64,000 nucleotides of DNA from Clostridiales bacterium 1_7_47FAA (GCA_000155435.1 DS990260.1:1252118-1316117); one strand, 5' to 3'. Shown: positions 1 to 9,107, counted from the stretch's first letter. Numbers and translations are program-made. Notes: generated by a model from the sequence alone, not told the origin.

Positions 1-939
1 CCCTCGCAAGGCGTGACGGTGACGTACCGATTGTCGAATACCAGAATAATGTTTCTACTCCCACGCCCTCGCAAGGCGTGACGGAGCAACGCCAGTACAT
101 CCGTCAAATCCATCCGTGTTTCTACTCCCACGCCCTCGCAAGGCGTGACGGATACCCACTTAATAGCATTCTCTACCCGGTTTGTTTCTACTCCCACGCC
201 CTCGCAAGGCGTGACGGAAACGTTTGTTAAATTGCTATTTATGATACCGTTTCTACTCCCACGCCCTCGCAAGGCGTGACGATAGTGGCGTTGTACAGGG
301 GATATCAGGGTTCGGTTTCTACTCCCACGCCCTCGCAAGGCGTGACGAATCATTGGATTTACACAAACGTATCCGGATAGTTTCTACTCCCACGCCCTCG
401 CAAGGCGTGACGACTTCTGGATGTCCTTGATGCCTGGCTCCCAGGTTTCTACTCCCACGCCCTCGCAAGGCGTGACTTTTAGGCTTGATTTGTACTCGCT
501 CATTTTTCTGGTTTCTACTCCCACGCCCTCGCAAGGCGTGACGGAAGCCATGTAGCACGTAGGCTTGACTGCCTCAAGTTTCTACTCCCACGCCCTCGCA
601 AGGCGTGACTAAACACACCATTGACCTGGTGTCAGGCAAATTGGTTTCTACTCCCACGCCCTCGCAAGGCGTGACTATCCATGGTAACCCAATGGCAGAA
701 GCCATGTCCGTTTCTACTCCCACGCCCTCGCAAGGCGTGACGCAATATTTTCATCACATATACTCCTTTTTTTCAGTTTCTACTCCCACGCCCTCGCAAG
801 GCGTGACCATCATCGGTGACCATTAGGGCATTGATGACATTGTTTCTACTCCCACGCCCTCGCAAGGCGTGACTTATGGGAATGGATACAAGAGGGGGAT
901 GGGAAGCGTTTCTACTCCCACGCCCTCGCAAGGCGTGAC
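1..939 (-). CRISPR. Type I-C CRISPR array (left end outside window)
   Basis: A 32-bp repeat recurs with 33-35-bp unique spacers. On the plus strand it begins GTTTCTACTCCCACG and ends GCAAGGCGTGAC. Full repeats start at 51, 118, 184, 249, 315, 380, 445, 511, 578, 644, 710, 776, 842 and 908; positions 1-17 are the end of another. I saw no variant bases in the full repeats. Read on the minus strand the repeat has the I-C form: a stem CACGCC/GGCGTG and an 11-nt tail ending GAAAC that would form the crRNA 5' handle. Transcription is most likely on the minus strand, in line with the cas operon, making the repeat at 908-939 leader-proximal and its neighbouring spacers the newest. The absence of repeat decay suggests an active array. 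Confidence 0.98.
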
Positions 940-1101
940 AGCAACAAATAGTATTCCCTGCCGTCATCACCACTAAATACGGGGCGGACTTTATTATTTT
1001 AATACATTTTCCCTCTGCCATGCAAGGAAAATCCCAAAGTAAACACTATTTTTCAGGCGAACCTCCCACCTATTTTCGTATCACCACATCTTCGCCTTAC
1101 T
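940..1101 (-). promoter_or_regulatory. CRISPR leader between cas2 and the array
   Basis: This 162-bp AT-rich stretch separates the end of cas2 from the first repeat and has no gene of its own. In type I-C loci the leader lies between cas2 and the array, carrying the array promoter and the sequence where Cas1-Cas2 inserts new spacers. The position and orientation fit. I could not assign a single convincing -35/-10 pair, so the exact promoter is left open. Confidence 0.75.
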
Positions 1102-1392
1102 TCAAATAATAATAACCCCCTCTGGATTATAACCGCGTTTTGCTCCTACATGTTCCACTCTCCTGCTCCAGTTGTTTCCAAGATAATAAAATCGCAGGCT
1201 GTCCTTCTCCTCATCAATCAGCCGGATTAATGCATCTTTTAATTTCAGAAAGGTAGAATAATCCAAATCTGCTTCAAATACTGAGTTCTGTACCCGCTGT
1301 GCATGATTTTGACATTCCTTTGCCACCTTTCTCAGCCGTGTCTGCCCTGATTTATCGACTGTGCTGACATCATAACTAATAATCACCATCAT
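1102..1392 (-). CDS. cas2: CRISPR-associated endonuclease Cas2
   Basis: Cas2 is the small ferredoxin-fold partner of Cas1 in the spacer-integration complex. The 96-97-residue product begins MMVIISYDVST, the usual first beta strand with its conserved aspartate, and contains the RVQNSVFEADL and LRFYYLGNNW segments typical of Cas2. The reading frame stays open to 1419, but the start is placed at the ATG at 1392 (or 1389) because AGGTGG lies at 1397-1403 and the upstream part would overlap cas1. The cas1 stop lies only a few bases upstream, so the two are translationally close. It is the last gene before the leader, as in canonical I-C operons. Confidence 0.95.
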   Translation of the reverse strand: MMVIISYDVSTVDKSGQTRLRKVAKECQNHAQRVQNSVFEADLDYSTFLKLKDALIRLIDEEKDSLRFYYLGNNWSRRVEHVGAKRGYNPEGVIII

Positions 1393-1400
1393 ATAACCAC

Positions 1401-2423
1401 CTACTTCATCAAATAGCACGGATACTCTGTAATATCCCCGCGCACATATTTAGCCAGAAGATTACTTTGCACATAAGGAAGCAGACCCAGCGGTATCTTT
1501 TGTTTAAGATAAGGATGCATCATATCAGTACGTTTCTTTTCCTGCCAACGCGCAAGAACCTTTTTTCGGCCATCTTCATTCAACCAGACGGCTCCGGAAA
1601 TCTGTTTCTCGAAATCTTCTTCCCCGACTATTTGTAAATTTAACAGGGTAAGCACAAATCGTTCCACAATACATCTGGCCTCTTCCACCAAATCACAAGC
1701 CAATGAACTTCTGCCGCTTCTCAACGCATGACAAAAACCAATATAACTATCCAAACCCACAGTTTCCAATGCCGCCGCAAACTCATTGGTAAACAATGTA
1801 TACACAAAGGACAGTATGGCATTCACAGGATCCAAGGGCGGATGTTTCGTCCGGAGTTCAAAGGTAAAAGGAGCTTTTTGATTTGTAATGAGTTTACCGA
1901 ATATAGAAAAATAACTCTGTGCGCAATTCCCTTCAATGCCTATGACGCTTTCCATATTCTCAGCTTGGAATAGTTTATCCACCCCCTCCTCAAGTATTGA
2001 CAATGTCCTCTGAATTTCTGCATCGCCTCGCAAATTGCTATTGTCATGCAGTGTCCGCTTAATAACTTGCCTGGTATTGCAGAATTTAGCTGCCATTGTA
2101 TTTTGCGCCAACACAAGCCCCTGTTCCCGGAAACAATCAATCTGTGCAACCCGCAAAAAAACGTTTCCTTTTGTTTCCCCGCAAACCTTGGCCAAAAACT
2201 TCCCCTGTGGTGAAACAAAATTAATTGGAATACTTTTTCCAACACACTTCCCCATCAAAGCCGGAGAGCATCCAATATAGTTAAAACAGACTATATTTTC
2301 CACATTATCAAATGGTATCCTAAGCTTATTTTCATTTTCAATTTTGCATACCAGGTTTTCCCCATCCAGCCACAAATATGCCAACTCATTTGTAACATAT
2401 ATTGTATTTAAAAGCTTCCGCAT
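1401..2423 (-). CDS. cas1: CRISPR-associated integrase Cas1 (type I-C)
   Basis: Cas1 is the metal-dependent integrase that inserts spacers into the array. The 340-residue protein starts MRKLLNTIYVT, the usual beginning of I-C Cas1. The metal-binding region is visible as the glutamate in VIGIEGNCAQSYF and the histidine and acidic residues in GFCHALRSGRSSLACDLVEE. The start at 2423 is preferred over the in-frame ATG at 2435 because GGAGG sits 5 nt upstream. It lies between cas4 and cas2 on the same strand. It is the only Cas1 in the window, so any adaptation serving the second effector module must use this copy or one encoded elsewhere. Confidence 0.96.
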   Translation of the reverse strand: MRKLLNTIYVTNELAYLWLDGENLVCKIENENKLRIPFDNVENIVCFNYIGCSPALMGKCVGKSIPINFVSPQGKFLAKVCGETKGNVFLRVAQIDCFREQGLVLAQNTMAAKFCNTRQVIKRTLHDNSNLRGDAEIQRTLSILEEGVDKLFQAENMESVIGIEGNCAQSYFSIFGKLITNQKAPFTFELRTKHPPLDPVNAILSFVYTLFTNEFAAALETVGLDSYIGFCHALRSGRSSLACDLVEEARCIVERFVLTLLNLQIVGEEDFEKQISGAVWLNEDGRKKVLARWQEKKRTDMMHPYLKQKIPLGLLPYVQSNLLAKYVRGDITEYPCYLMK

Positions 2424-2458
2424 AGCCACCTCCATCCCGCTAAAAGAATATCCCCCTT

Positions 2459-3130
2459 CTAATCCGTTGCCAAGACCGCTCTGATATCTTTCCTGATATC
2501 AAAGAAGTTTTTTACTGACGGCATACAAAGATCTTTCATTGAGCATCCATTGCAGTTTTGCTTCTTTTCAATAGGCGGAACCTTACCGTCTGTCAAATAT
2601 TTCCGCATTTCTTTCAAAATCTGCTTCAGATGCTCATCATATTCCGAAAAATGCTCCTTTAATGGCAATGGTATCCGCTTTTTCACATCCGCGTAATACA
2701 ATACTCCCTCACAATCACCGCCAAATATGTAATCCACGCAGAGCTTTTGTGCAAATACCTGCATCAAATCTTCCTCATGGTATTCCCCGCTTTTCGGCTT
2801 GGTCGGCTTATACTCTACAATACAAAGTTTATATCTTTGATTGCCGCCTGCCATCAGCACGCCCTCTTCTGATTCCGTTGCTTCGATACAATCTGTCTTT
2901 CCATAAAGATTGTATTCTTCCTTATCGTTGTAAACCGACACAGATGTAAATACACGCCTGCCACGCATTATATAATTGCGGTCAGAATCATGAACACGGC
3001 TATGCATCAGGTTCGCCTTTGTTACAAATGCATTCTCCGCCCATGCCTGGTCAATCTCCAGCAGCCCCCATCGGTGAGGGCAATACAGATAGTGCTGGAT
3101 TGACCGGATGGTTATTGTGGTACTGTTCAT
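2459..3130 (-). CDS. cas4: CRISPR-associated exonuclease Cas4 (type I-C)
   Basis: Cas4 trims and orients prespacers by their PAM before integration. The 223-residue protein has the RecB-like nuclease motif in LCIVEYKPTKP (E and K). Its iron-sulfur cluster cysteines are one near the N-terminus (YCPHRWG) and three near the C-terminus (NCNGCSMKDLC). Length is normal for I-C Cas4. The ATG overlaps the cas7 stop in an ATGA arrangement at 3127-3130, which implies translational coupling, and cas1 follows 35 bp downstream. All expected catalytic features are present, so the adaptation module looks intact. Confidence 0.95.
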   Translation of the reverse strand: MNSTTITIRSIQHYLYCPHRWGLLEIDQAWAENAFVTKANLMHSRVHDSDRNYIMRGRRVFTSVSVYNDKEEYNLYGKTDCIEATESEEGVLMAGGNQRYKLCIVEYKPTKPKSGEYHEEDLMQVFAQKLCVDYIFGGDCEGVLYYADVKKRIPLPLKEHFSEYDEHLKQILKEMRKYLTDGKVPPIEKKQNCNGCSMKDLCMPSVKNFFDIRKDIRAVLATD

Positions 3131-3984
3131 ATCTTGCTGATGAGCTGCACACCAGCCGGCATTGTTTCATCCTCCACAATTCGGTAATCACTGAAGCTGC
3201 GGGGCGGCACATGCTCTGTCTCAAGCACCTTAATTTTATCAAACAGCAGCTGTGACGGACAATTTCCCAAAATACTGTCATGCCTGAATACATAAAGTTT
3301 CCGCATGGACATTTTGCCTCTGGCCGCACTGTGATCATGTTCAAACATATTGATGATTGCGCTCCACAAAAGTTCCACATCATCTTCGGTCAAATCCGTA
3401 ACCTTATTGGCCAGCGCAGCTGAAATATATCCTTCCGCCCGATATAATGCATATGGAATCATGCTTTTCTTTCCCATTTCTGTCTCTCCGGTTCCCTGAC
3501 GGTCCTCAGTTGTACGGGCCTGCCGTGTGATAGTGATATCCTGAACGTTCACCGGGGAAATACTTCTGGCAAAGTTAATCTGCACCGGTCCACGGACAAT
3601 TCCGCACGGATCATCACCAGTGGACATTACCGCCCCGAAGGCGCGGACATCAAAATAATGTTTACACATAAAATCCCTGGCCTTCTTTACATCGTCCGTA
3701 TTTTTTCCCTTCTGCTTCTTCGCAAGCCCCTCCGCCTCATAAGCTTCAGAAAATTTTGCATTTAGTGAACGGTCCGGCTTTATAAGAATCTGGTATCCCT
3801 CCTCATCGCTTTTGCAAAGCTCAACATAATTCCGGATTTTCCGTTTCAAACAAACATCCGTAACAAAACCATAGCCGGTTTCCGCATCCACCCTCGGACT
3901 GTTTCCAGCATCCGGGTCCCCGTTGGGATTACCGTTTTCCACATCAAAAAGCATTACAAAATCATATCTGTTCTGAATTGCCAT
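3127..3984 (-). CDS. cas7: Cascade backbone protein Cas7 (Csd2, type I-C)
   Basis: Cas7 polymerises along the crRNA spacer to form the backbone of the I-C Cascade. The product (285 residues from the chosen start) has the Csd2 signature near its N-terminus, FDVENGNPNGDPDAGNSPR, followed by LKRKIRNYVEL. The central region contains FGAVMSTGDD and the thumb-like segment around ISPVNVQDITITRQ. The ATG at 3984 follows AGGAGG in a good position, and the cas8c stop codon ends only 1 bp upstream. The homologous protein of the second module shares the NSNPNGDPD motif but is clearly divergent, so the two are not recent duplicates. Confidence 0.96.
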   Translation of the reverse strand: MAIQNRYDFVMLFDVENGNPNGDPDAGNSPRVDAETGYGFVTDVCLKRKIRNYVELCKSDEEGYQILIKPDRSLNAKFSEAYEAEGLAKKQKGKNTDDVKKARDFMCKHYFDVRAFGAVMSTGDDPCGIVRGPVQINFARSISPVNVQDITITRQARTTEDRQGTGETEMGKKSMIPYALYRAEGYISAALANKVTDLTEDDVELLWSAIINMFEHDHSAARGKMSMRKLYVFRHDSILGNCPSQLLFDKIKVLETEHVPPRSFSDYRIVEDETMPAGVQLISKI

Positions 3985-3985
3985 A

Positions 3986-4381
3986 TTATCTTTCCTCCTG
4001 TTCTTCATTTATTTTATTTTCATTTTTCTTATCTTCATTTGTCAGAAAGAAACTCTGATACTGCTGATAATAGCCAATCATAAACCTTCCCTGGTCCTGG
4101 AGCAGTAGTGTATCCGGAAATTCCCCGACCAATTTGTCCATAATCTCCTGCAGCATTATATTATAATAAACCGGGGCCTTCACCTTTCCCAGATGATTCT
4201 GCGCCAAACGCAGCAGCTTGGGAAATATCTGCGCCGGTTTAGAAGATGCCGAAGCAAAATATGCATCTTTTATGGTTCGATTCAATGAATTATTTGAAGC
4301 ATCCTGCTGTAAACGCTCCAGCACTGCAAATAACCGCCCGCACAAATACCCAGGATTTTTATTCTCTTTGTTCAGTGACAA
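3986..4381 (-). CDS. cas11c: Small subunit Cas11c from an internal start in cas8c
   Basis: Characterised I-C systems make the Cascade small subunit by internal initiation within cas8c, in the same frame. Here a strong Shine-Dalgarno, AAAAGGAGG (4390-4398), lies inside cas8c, 8 nt before an in-frame TTG at 4379-4381, which is codon 481 of cas8c. Starting there gives a 131-residue protein beginning MSLNKENKNPGYLCGRL and ending with the Cas8c C-terminus, which is the expected size and position. The Shine-Dalgarno is far better than a coding sequence needs. Internal initiation in this strain is inferred. The second cas8 has a matching site, which supports the call. Confidence 0.8.
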   Translation of the reverse strand: MSLNKENKNPGYLCGRLFAVLERLQQDASNNSLNRTIKDAYFASASSKPAQIFPKLLRLAQNHLGKVKAPVYYNIMLQEIMDKLVGEFPDTLLLQDQGRFMIGYYQQYQSFFLTNEDKKNENKINEEQEER

Positions 4382-5821
4382 TGTAATTTCCTCCTTTTCT
4401 CCTCGCAGCCGTTTTCCTCTGTTAATACATGCTTTTATGATTCCGGCATGTACATAGTTCATGTTTTCCCCGCTGTCCGTTTTAACCCTGCGGATGGCGG
4501 ATTGCAGCAAAGAATCCGGGTAGCGCGTACCATAGACAACCGCCTCCAGAATTTTGGTCATCAGCGCCACATCCACTGTTTCATTCTTGCTTTTCGGCGA
4601 AATCAGGCTTTTTCCAATCCGCCAAAGAGAAATCGGCTTTCCCTTCTCCTGCATCTGCAAATCCAGCTGATGATATGCCACATTCTGTAAAATCTCGCCA
4701 AATCGCTTGTGATAAAGGAACTTGACTGCCAGACGTGAGGAGTTGGGCTTCAATCCAACTATGTAAAAATCCACATTCTTATGGATTTTTTCCATATCTG
4801 CAATCTGTCCTGTCCTCACAATTCCCGCCCTGGCGTCTTTCATCAAATCCTGCAGCATTTCTTCTGTCCGCTGTGCATCCATACTGTCCGGATTGTCAAA
4901 CAGCAGCGCCGCCATAAGGTCATTGCATGTTTCATTATCATCCGAAGCCCAGAATACAACTGTCATATCATCCAGCATCACCTTATGTTTTCTGGAGCCC
5001 AGCAGATAATTCAATGCCTCCGAATATCTCCTCATGGCATTTTCAGAAATATTACTGTTATAGGACTGATCATTCCCATAAGAACTTTCCGACGGATTAT
5101 TAAACCCGATTAAAACAGAACCAGTGGCCAGTCCGCCATAAACCCCTTTAATTTTGCTATGAATCCGGGCAATGGGAGCTTCCTCCCCGCTAATTGCACA
5201 CTGTGCCGCCACAGCATGTCCTCCCTTTGAATCCCCCTTCCTTTTACATTCCTCCCACTTCTCCAGCAGTTTTTGATCTCTGTGCAGCAGCACATCCGGA
5301 CGTCCCGAAAGACAGAAAGCAAAGCCCGCGGCACTATACGCCTTTCCCAGTTCCACCAGATACAGATTCTCTGTCTCCTCTTCCGGCCTCCAGCCGGATA
5401 TAAAGGCACGATATGCATTGACAACAGGTGAATCCAGCCCTTCCAGAAAGGCCAGGTTCTTATCCCGAAACGCCTCATGGGACTTCTTCGCTTTTCCGGT
5501 CCGGTCCTCCGGTGTAAAAACATCCTTGTCAAAATTTAAGCCGAAAATGTAAAGCGCCCTGTGCTCAACAACATTTGCCTCAATCCCCGGCTTCTCCGTC
5601 CGCTCCGGCATCACAATGGTACGCGGAACAAAACGTTCCTTCATCTTCCCCTTTCCATCCTCCGTCCGCTCGGTCTCCTGCCAGTTGATGATTTCATCTA
5701 TCTCTCCATTCAATGACAGACTGACCAGATAATGGATTTTTACATTAGAGTATCCTTTCGGAAGGACCTTTCCATTTTTTCCCAGGGCATCGTAATAATC
5801 GCATAGTGCCTTAATCAGCAT
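3986..5821 (-). CDS. cas8c: Cascade large subunit Cas8c (Csd1)
   Basis: Cas8c recognises the PAM and starts target unwinding in type I-C Cascade. The 611-residue protein begins MLIKALCDYYDALG, as Csd1 proteins do, and ends with the family's QGRFMIGYYQQYQ segment followed by a charged tail. Its start overlaps the cas5c stop by a few bases, with GGAGG just upstream. The length matches the usual 570-620 residues. The C-terminal part also encodes a separate small subunit from an internal start (see the Cas11c entry). The divergent Cas8 of the second module is about 100 residues longer, but its C-terminal end aligns with this one. Confidence 0.95.
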   Translation of the reverse strand: MLIKALCDYYDALGKNGKVLPKGYSNVKIHYLVSLSLNGEIDEIINWQETERTEDGKGKMKERFVPRTIVMPERTEKPGIEANVVEHRALYIFGLNFDKDVFTPEDRTGKAKKSHEAFRDKNLAFLEGLDSPVVNAYRAFISGWRPEEETENLYLVELGKAYSAAGFAFCLSGRPDVLLHRDQKLLEKWEECKRKGDSKGGHAVAAQCAISGEEAPIARIHSKIKGVYGGLATGSVLIGFNNPSESSYGNDQSYNSNISENAMRRYSEALNYLLGSRKHKVMLDDMTVVFWASDDNETCNDLMAALLFDNPDSMDAQRTEEMLQDLMKDARAGIVRTGQIADMEKIHKNVDFYIVGLKPNSSRLAVKFLYHKRFGEILQNVAYHQLDLQMQEKGKPISLWRIGKSLISPKSKNETVDVALMTKILEAVVYGTRYPDSLLQSAIRRVKTDSGENMNYVHAGIIKACINRGKRLRGEKEEITLSLNKENKNPGYLCGRLFAVLERLQQDASNNSLNRTIKDAYFASASSKPAQIFPKLLRLAQNHLGKVKAPVYYNIMLQEIMDKLVGEFPDTLLLQDQGRFMIGYYQQYQSFFLTNEDKKNENKINEEQEER

Positions 5822-6543
5822 TTTAATCCCTCCCTGTATTTTGCCACATCAATCACGCCGCGGATCATGTGCGGCCGGTAATAGATTGTGACAGCCTTGT
5901 CCGAGAATTTTGGATTATCCCAATCCCCATTGGTTGGCACACCGCCATCCTGAAACTGTACCCGGTAACTCATGAACCCAAGATCCACATCCTCTTGTGT
6001 CAAAATACTGCTGCTTATCAGGTTTAGGTCAAAATCCTCAACCAACCGGATATCCCTTACCGGAAATTCACTGCATCCCAGGCATGGCGTGCGATAATGC
6101 TGCCCGCGTTCCAGCCTCCGCTTTATGATATTGAAATGTTTACTTTCGGTGTCCGTCTCCTTATCATTTTTCAACCCGGTCAGCTCAAAATGAAACTCCA
6201 CGCCATACATGACATTTTTTAAAATCATTGCCGCACGCTGGCTCCGGCTTTCCGATGTATAAATACACGGATTGCCGCCCGTGCCGTTCATCTGGCTTTT
6301 TACTGCACTGTAGAGCACCTTATCCTTCACCTCATTGCGGCGGATGTTAATAAAATCAATGGGCTGAAATACAATAATTTTATCAATTACATAGCGTATC
6401 GCCGGTTTCCAATATATGGATTTCAACATCCCTTCCATGGCTCCCGGAGTCGGCACATCATAGCTGACCCGCTCAACCTTGAGTTCAGGCCGTGTAAAGC
6501 ACGCATAATCCCCGGTTACCATAATTTTAAATCCATAACTCAT
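5815..6543 (-). CDS. cas5c: Cas5c pre-crRNA endoribonuclease and Cascade subunit
   Basis: In type I-C, Cas5c replaces Cas6: it cuts pre-crRNA in the repeat and stays bound to the 5' handle. The 242-residue protein begins MSYGFKIMVTGDYACFTRP. The three residues that cleave RNA in Bacillus halodurans Cas5d (Y46, K116, H117) have counterparts here: tyrosine 44 in KSIYWKPA, and lysine 135 with histidine 136 in ESKHFNIIKRR. The glycine-rich end of that helix (RRLERGQHYRTPCLG) is also normal. The start at 6543 has GGAGG 8 nt upstream. The protein should be an active processing enzyme, unlike its counterpart at 16097-16759. Confidence 0.95.
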   Translation of the reverse strand: MSYGFKIMVTGDYACFTRPELKVERVSYDVPTPGAMEGMLKSIYWKPAIRYVIDKIIVFQPIDFINIRRNEVKDKVLYSAVKSQMNGTGGNPCIYTSESRSQRAAMILKNVMYGVEFHFELTGLKNDKETDTESKHFNIIKRRLERGQHYRTPCLGCSEFPVRDIRLVEDFDLNLISSSILTQEDVDLGFMSYRVQFQDGGVPTNGDWDNPKFSDKAVTIYYRPHMIRGVIDVAKYREGLKC

Positions 6544-6558
6544 CTCATCCCTCCTCAT

Positions 6559-8745
6559 TCATAAAATATAATCCTTTGCCTCAAAAACCACTCCTGTCTC
6601 ATCATCGTAATAATCCGGATTTGTAAGGCAATAAATTCCGCTCCCATAATCATCCACAACATGCTGCTTCAGCAAATCATCAAATTCATATTGATAAACG
6701 GAAAATGTATAGTTTTGCAGCTTTCTTGCATTTCCATAACCTGAGTCCTTCAGCTGTTCCACCATCTCCCTGCTATAATCATCACGGGCAGCTGCAACGG
6801 AAACTGTCCTTGTGTCAATCAATTCAAAGCAATCTGCGTACCCTCTAAAAGGGATGGAATAGATACTGCTGCAAAAATTGCCCAGGGCATTTTGTTCCAG
6901 CTGTTCACTCTTTACATAAAATAACCGCTCGTAATAAGTCCGGATACACTCCGGTACCGAAATATCCTCATACTCTGCCATCAATCCCTTTGAAAGCCCC
7001 GGACGTTCATCCATAGCCCGTTTCCCCTGTTCGCTCTCTAAGCGGAACACAAATACATCTGCATGCTCTCGTTTTCCCTCCCGGTTACACCTGCCGCCTG
7101 CCTGCAGGATACTGTCCAGACCGGACACTTCCCGGAATACAGTATAAAAATCAAGGTCCACCCCTGCCTCTATCAGCGAAGTGGAAATCACTGTGATTTT
7201 CCGGTTCTCCGGTAATCCGCTCATATCCGGATAATCCTTCTCCAGCCGGTCAAGCTCCTTTTTTATTTCATCAATCACCCTTTTTCGGTCAAATGCTGTC
7301 ATATAGGTAGAAAGATGATATCTTTTTCCCCCGCATAATCTGTACAGCCGTACCGCTGCAGCCCGTTTATTCACTACAATCAGACTGGAGGGTGACTGCC
7401 CTGCTTTTTGCAATAATGCCTGGTCACTCAGCAGTCCTGCATCCTGATACACACATTTCTGAAATACAGGAAACATGGCTGTATCATCAATCAAATCTAC
7501 AATCCTGCTGTCTGGGAGGCCATAATCCACCACCAGTTTCCGAAAGTCCGGCATTGTTGCAGTTAAAAAAACCGCCTCACTTCCCAGATATTTCGTGATA
7601 TAACCTATGGCCTTTAAACACGGCTGAAGATAATCCTGGGGCATCATATGGGCCTCATCAAAAATCAGGACACTGTCCGCCATATTATGTAGCTTTCTAA
7701 GTTTTCCTCTTTTATTCGCATAGATTGATTCAAAAAACTGCACAGCCGTAGTAATAATCAGCTGGGCATCCCAGTTTTCCGCTGCAAGCTTGGCAGTCTG
7801 ACCATAATCCTCGCTGTAGTCCTCCCGGTCATCATAGGAAAATGTGGACTGATGCCGGAGAAGTTCCGCATCTTTACCTAATATCCGTTCAAATGTCCCT
7901 GCGGCCTGATCAATGATGCTGTTGTATGGAATTACATAGATAATCCGTTTCTTTCCGCTGCGAATCGCCCGTTCCAGTGCAAATTTTAAGCTGCACAAAG
8001 TTTTTCCGCTTCCGGTAGGCATATTCATCAGGTAAATTTCCGCCTCTTCCCCAGCTTTGTCAAACACCTGCTTCTGCAGCAAGGCCCTGGTTTTCTGTAA
8101 GGCTGTTTCACACTGGAAACCGGCCAGATGTTGGTTCACCCGTTCCAAACATTTTTCAAAATCCGCTTTCAAGGATCGGTTTTGTGGACCGCCGCAGAAT
8201 TCCGCAGTATCCAGGGAGTCTGCATCTGTAAGGCAGGAAAAACAATAGCGTGCAAAAAAAGCAAACTTCTCAACCAGTTTGCCCATGTCATTACCGCAAT
8301 CAGTAACAAGAAATTCCATAAACGCTTTCTCGTCAATCTCCGGAATCTTCAATTCTGCCTTATACGCGCTATAATCCTCTACTTCACGTTGTAATCTGCC
8401 GCTTAAAGTGGGCATATCGGAAGTATCGTTTGCATTGCCGCCATCCGGCAGGCCGGTATGATGCCCGCTGATGCAATATTGCATAAGATAACTTAATGGC
8501 CGGCAATACTTTTCCTTCGCCGCCAATGCTCCGCAGGTGGAATGCTCCACACGGACAGACGCCCCATGAATCCTGCTCACAAAGGAGGGCTGATATTTCC
8601 CTATATCGTGAAGCAGGCCCATTGTGTATACCGTGTCTTTTAATTCCGGAACGGCAAACTCCCGTCCTAATAAAGCCGTGTTCTCGGAATGTTCCTTGAC
8701 TGTCTGAACTTCTTTTGTAGAATCGTTGATGTGTGCTATATACAT
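6559..8745 (-). CDS. cas3: Cas3 helicase-nuclease (type I-C)
   Basis: Cas3 is recruited to Cascade bound at a target and degrades the DNA. The 728-residue protein has an N-terminal HD nuclease domain with HD in GLLHDIGKYQ near residue 46, then EHST and GHHTGLPDG. Its SF2 helicase has Walker A in MPTGSGKT near residue 245, a DEAH box in FDEAHMMPQ, motif III LTATMPD, and motifs V and VI in IEAGVDLDF and LQAGGRCNREG. All catalytic motifs look intact. The frame is open to 8829, but ATG 8745 is chosen because GGAG lies 7 nt upstream. It is the first gene of the operon, and a promoter lies about 50 bp upstream. Confidence 0.96.
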   Translation of the reverse strand: MYIAHINDSTKEVQTVKEHSENTALLGREFAVPELKDTVYTMGLLHDIGKYQPSFVSRIHGASVRVEHSTCGALAAKEKYCRPLSYLMQYCISGHHTGLPDGGNANDTSDMPTLSGRLQREVEDYSAYKAELKIPEIDEKAFMEFLVTDCGNDMGKLVEKFAFFARYCFSCLTDADSLDTAEFCGGPQNRSLKADFEKCLERVNQHLAGFQCETALQKTRALLQKQVFDKAGEEAEIYLMNMPTGSGKTLCSLKFALERAIRSGKKRIIYVIPYNSIIDQAAGTFERILGKDAELLRHQSTFSYDDREDYSEDYGQTAKLAAENWDAQLIITTAVQFFESIYANKRGKLRKLHNMADSVLIFDEAHMMPQDYLQPCLKAIGYITKYLGSEAVFLTATMPDFRKLVVDYGLPDSRIVDLIDDTAMFPVFQKCVYQDAGLLSDQALLQKAGQSPSSLIVVNKRAAAVRLYRLCGGKRYHLSTYMTAFDRKRVIDEIKKELDRLEKDYPDMSGLPENRKITVISTSLIEAGVDLDFYTVFREVSGLDSILQAGGRCNREGKREHADVFVFRLESEQGKRAMDERPGLSKGLMAEYEDISVPECIRTYYERLFYVKSEQLEQNALGNFCSSIYSIPFRGYADCFELIDTRTVSVAAARDDYSREMVEQLKDSGYGNARKLQNYTFSVYQYEFDDLLKQHVVDDYGSGIYCLTNPDYYDDETGVVFEAKDYIL

Positions 8746-8800
8746 GGAATTGACTCCTTTACCGGTGAATGTAATCCAGGCGTTAAGGCCCGCTGGTTCT

Positions 8801-8829
8801 ATAATACCAAAAATAGGGATATAGCGCAA
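8801..8829 (-). promoter_or_regulatory. Predicted sigma-A-type promoter of the type I-C operon
   Basis: On the minus strand TTGCGC (8824-8829) and TATTAT (8801-8806) are separated by 17 bp. Transcription would start near 8794 and give a leader of about 50 nt before cas3. The -10 is strong and the -35 is partial. No other good pair lies between it and the cas3 start. Confidence 0.55.
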
Positions 8830-9055
8830 TATCCCCCTTGGTAAAAACGCTTAAAATTTAACTTTTACCGTGTCCAAAATTATATATTTATTATATTTTT
8901 CCATTCTATTTCCTTCTAAACTGTCTACACACCGACACACTCCGCATACCAGCAGTTGTTCCATTTTAAATACTCTTATTTCACCTCCTTACCAGTCTAC
9001 ACCTAATAGACCACCAATATCAGGGTGTACAACCCTTTCCACATAATATACTGCA
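8830..9055. other. Intergenic region upstream of the type I-C operon
   Basis: This is an AT-rich stretch with no convincing gene. A 37-codon minus-strand reading frame (8851-8964) begins MEQLLVCGVCRC and has AAGGAGGTGA at 8981-8990. That is 16 nt from the ATG, which is too far for normal initiation, so I do not call it a gene. The region could carry regulatory sites for the cas operon, but I see no clear operator. Confidence 0.4.
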
Positions 9056-9089
9056 GAAAAAGCCGGAAGCGGGAGTTGTCTCCCGCTTC
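9056..9089 (-). terminator. Rho-independent terminator after the spoIVB remnant
   Basis: A perfect 10-bp stem, GAAGCGGGAG (9066-9075) and CTCCCGCTTC (9080-9089) with a 4-nt loop, is followed on the minus strand by CGGCTTTTTCT. It lies about 20 bp beyond the stop of the decayed spoIVB 3' copy. It is therefore probably the original terminator of spoIVB, left in place when the gene end was duplicated. Confidence 0.8.
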
Positions 9090-9107
9090 TACTTGTCTTG
9101 CCTCCTA

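Noticed and set aside
319..1021. Reading frames across the CRISPR array on both strands
   Set aside because: They are built from the repeat and spacers, have repetitive translations (HALRGRGSRN, STPTPSQGV) and no ribosome binding sites.
8851..8964. A 37-codon frame upstream of cas3
   Set aside because: The Shine-Dalgarno-like sequence is 16 nt from the ATG, and no homology is recognisable.
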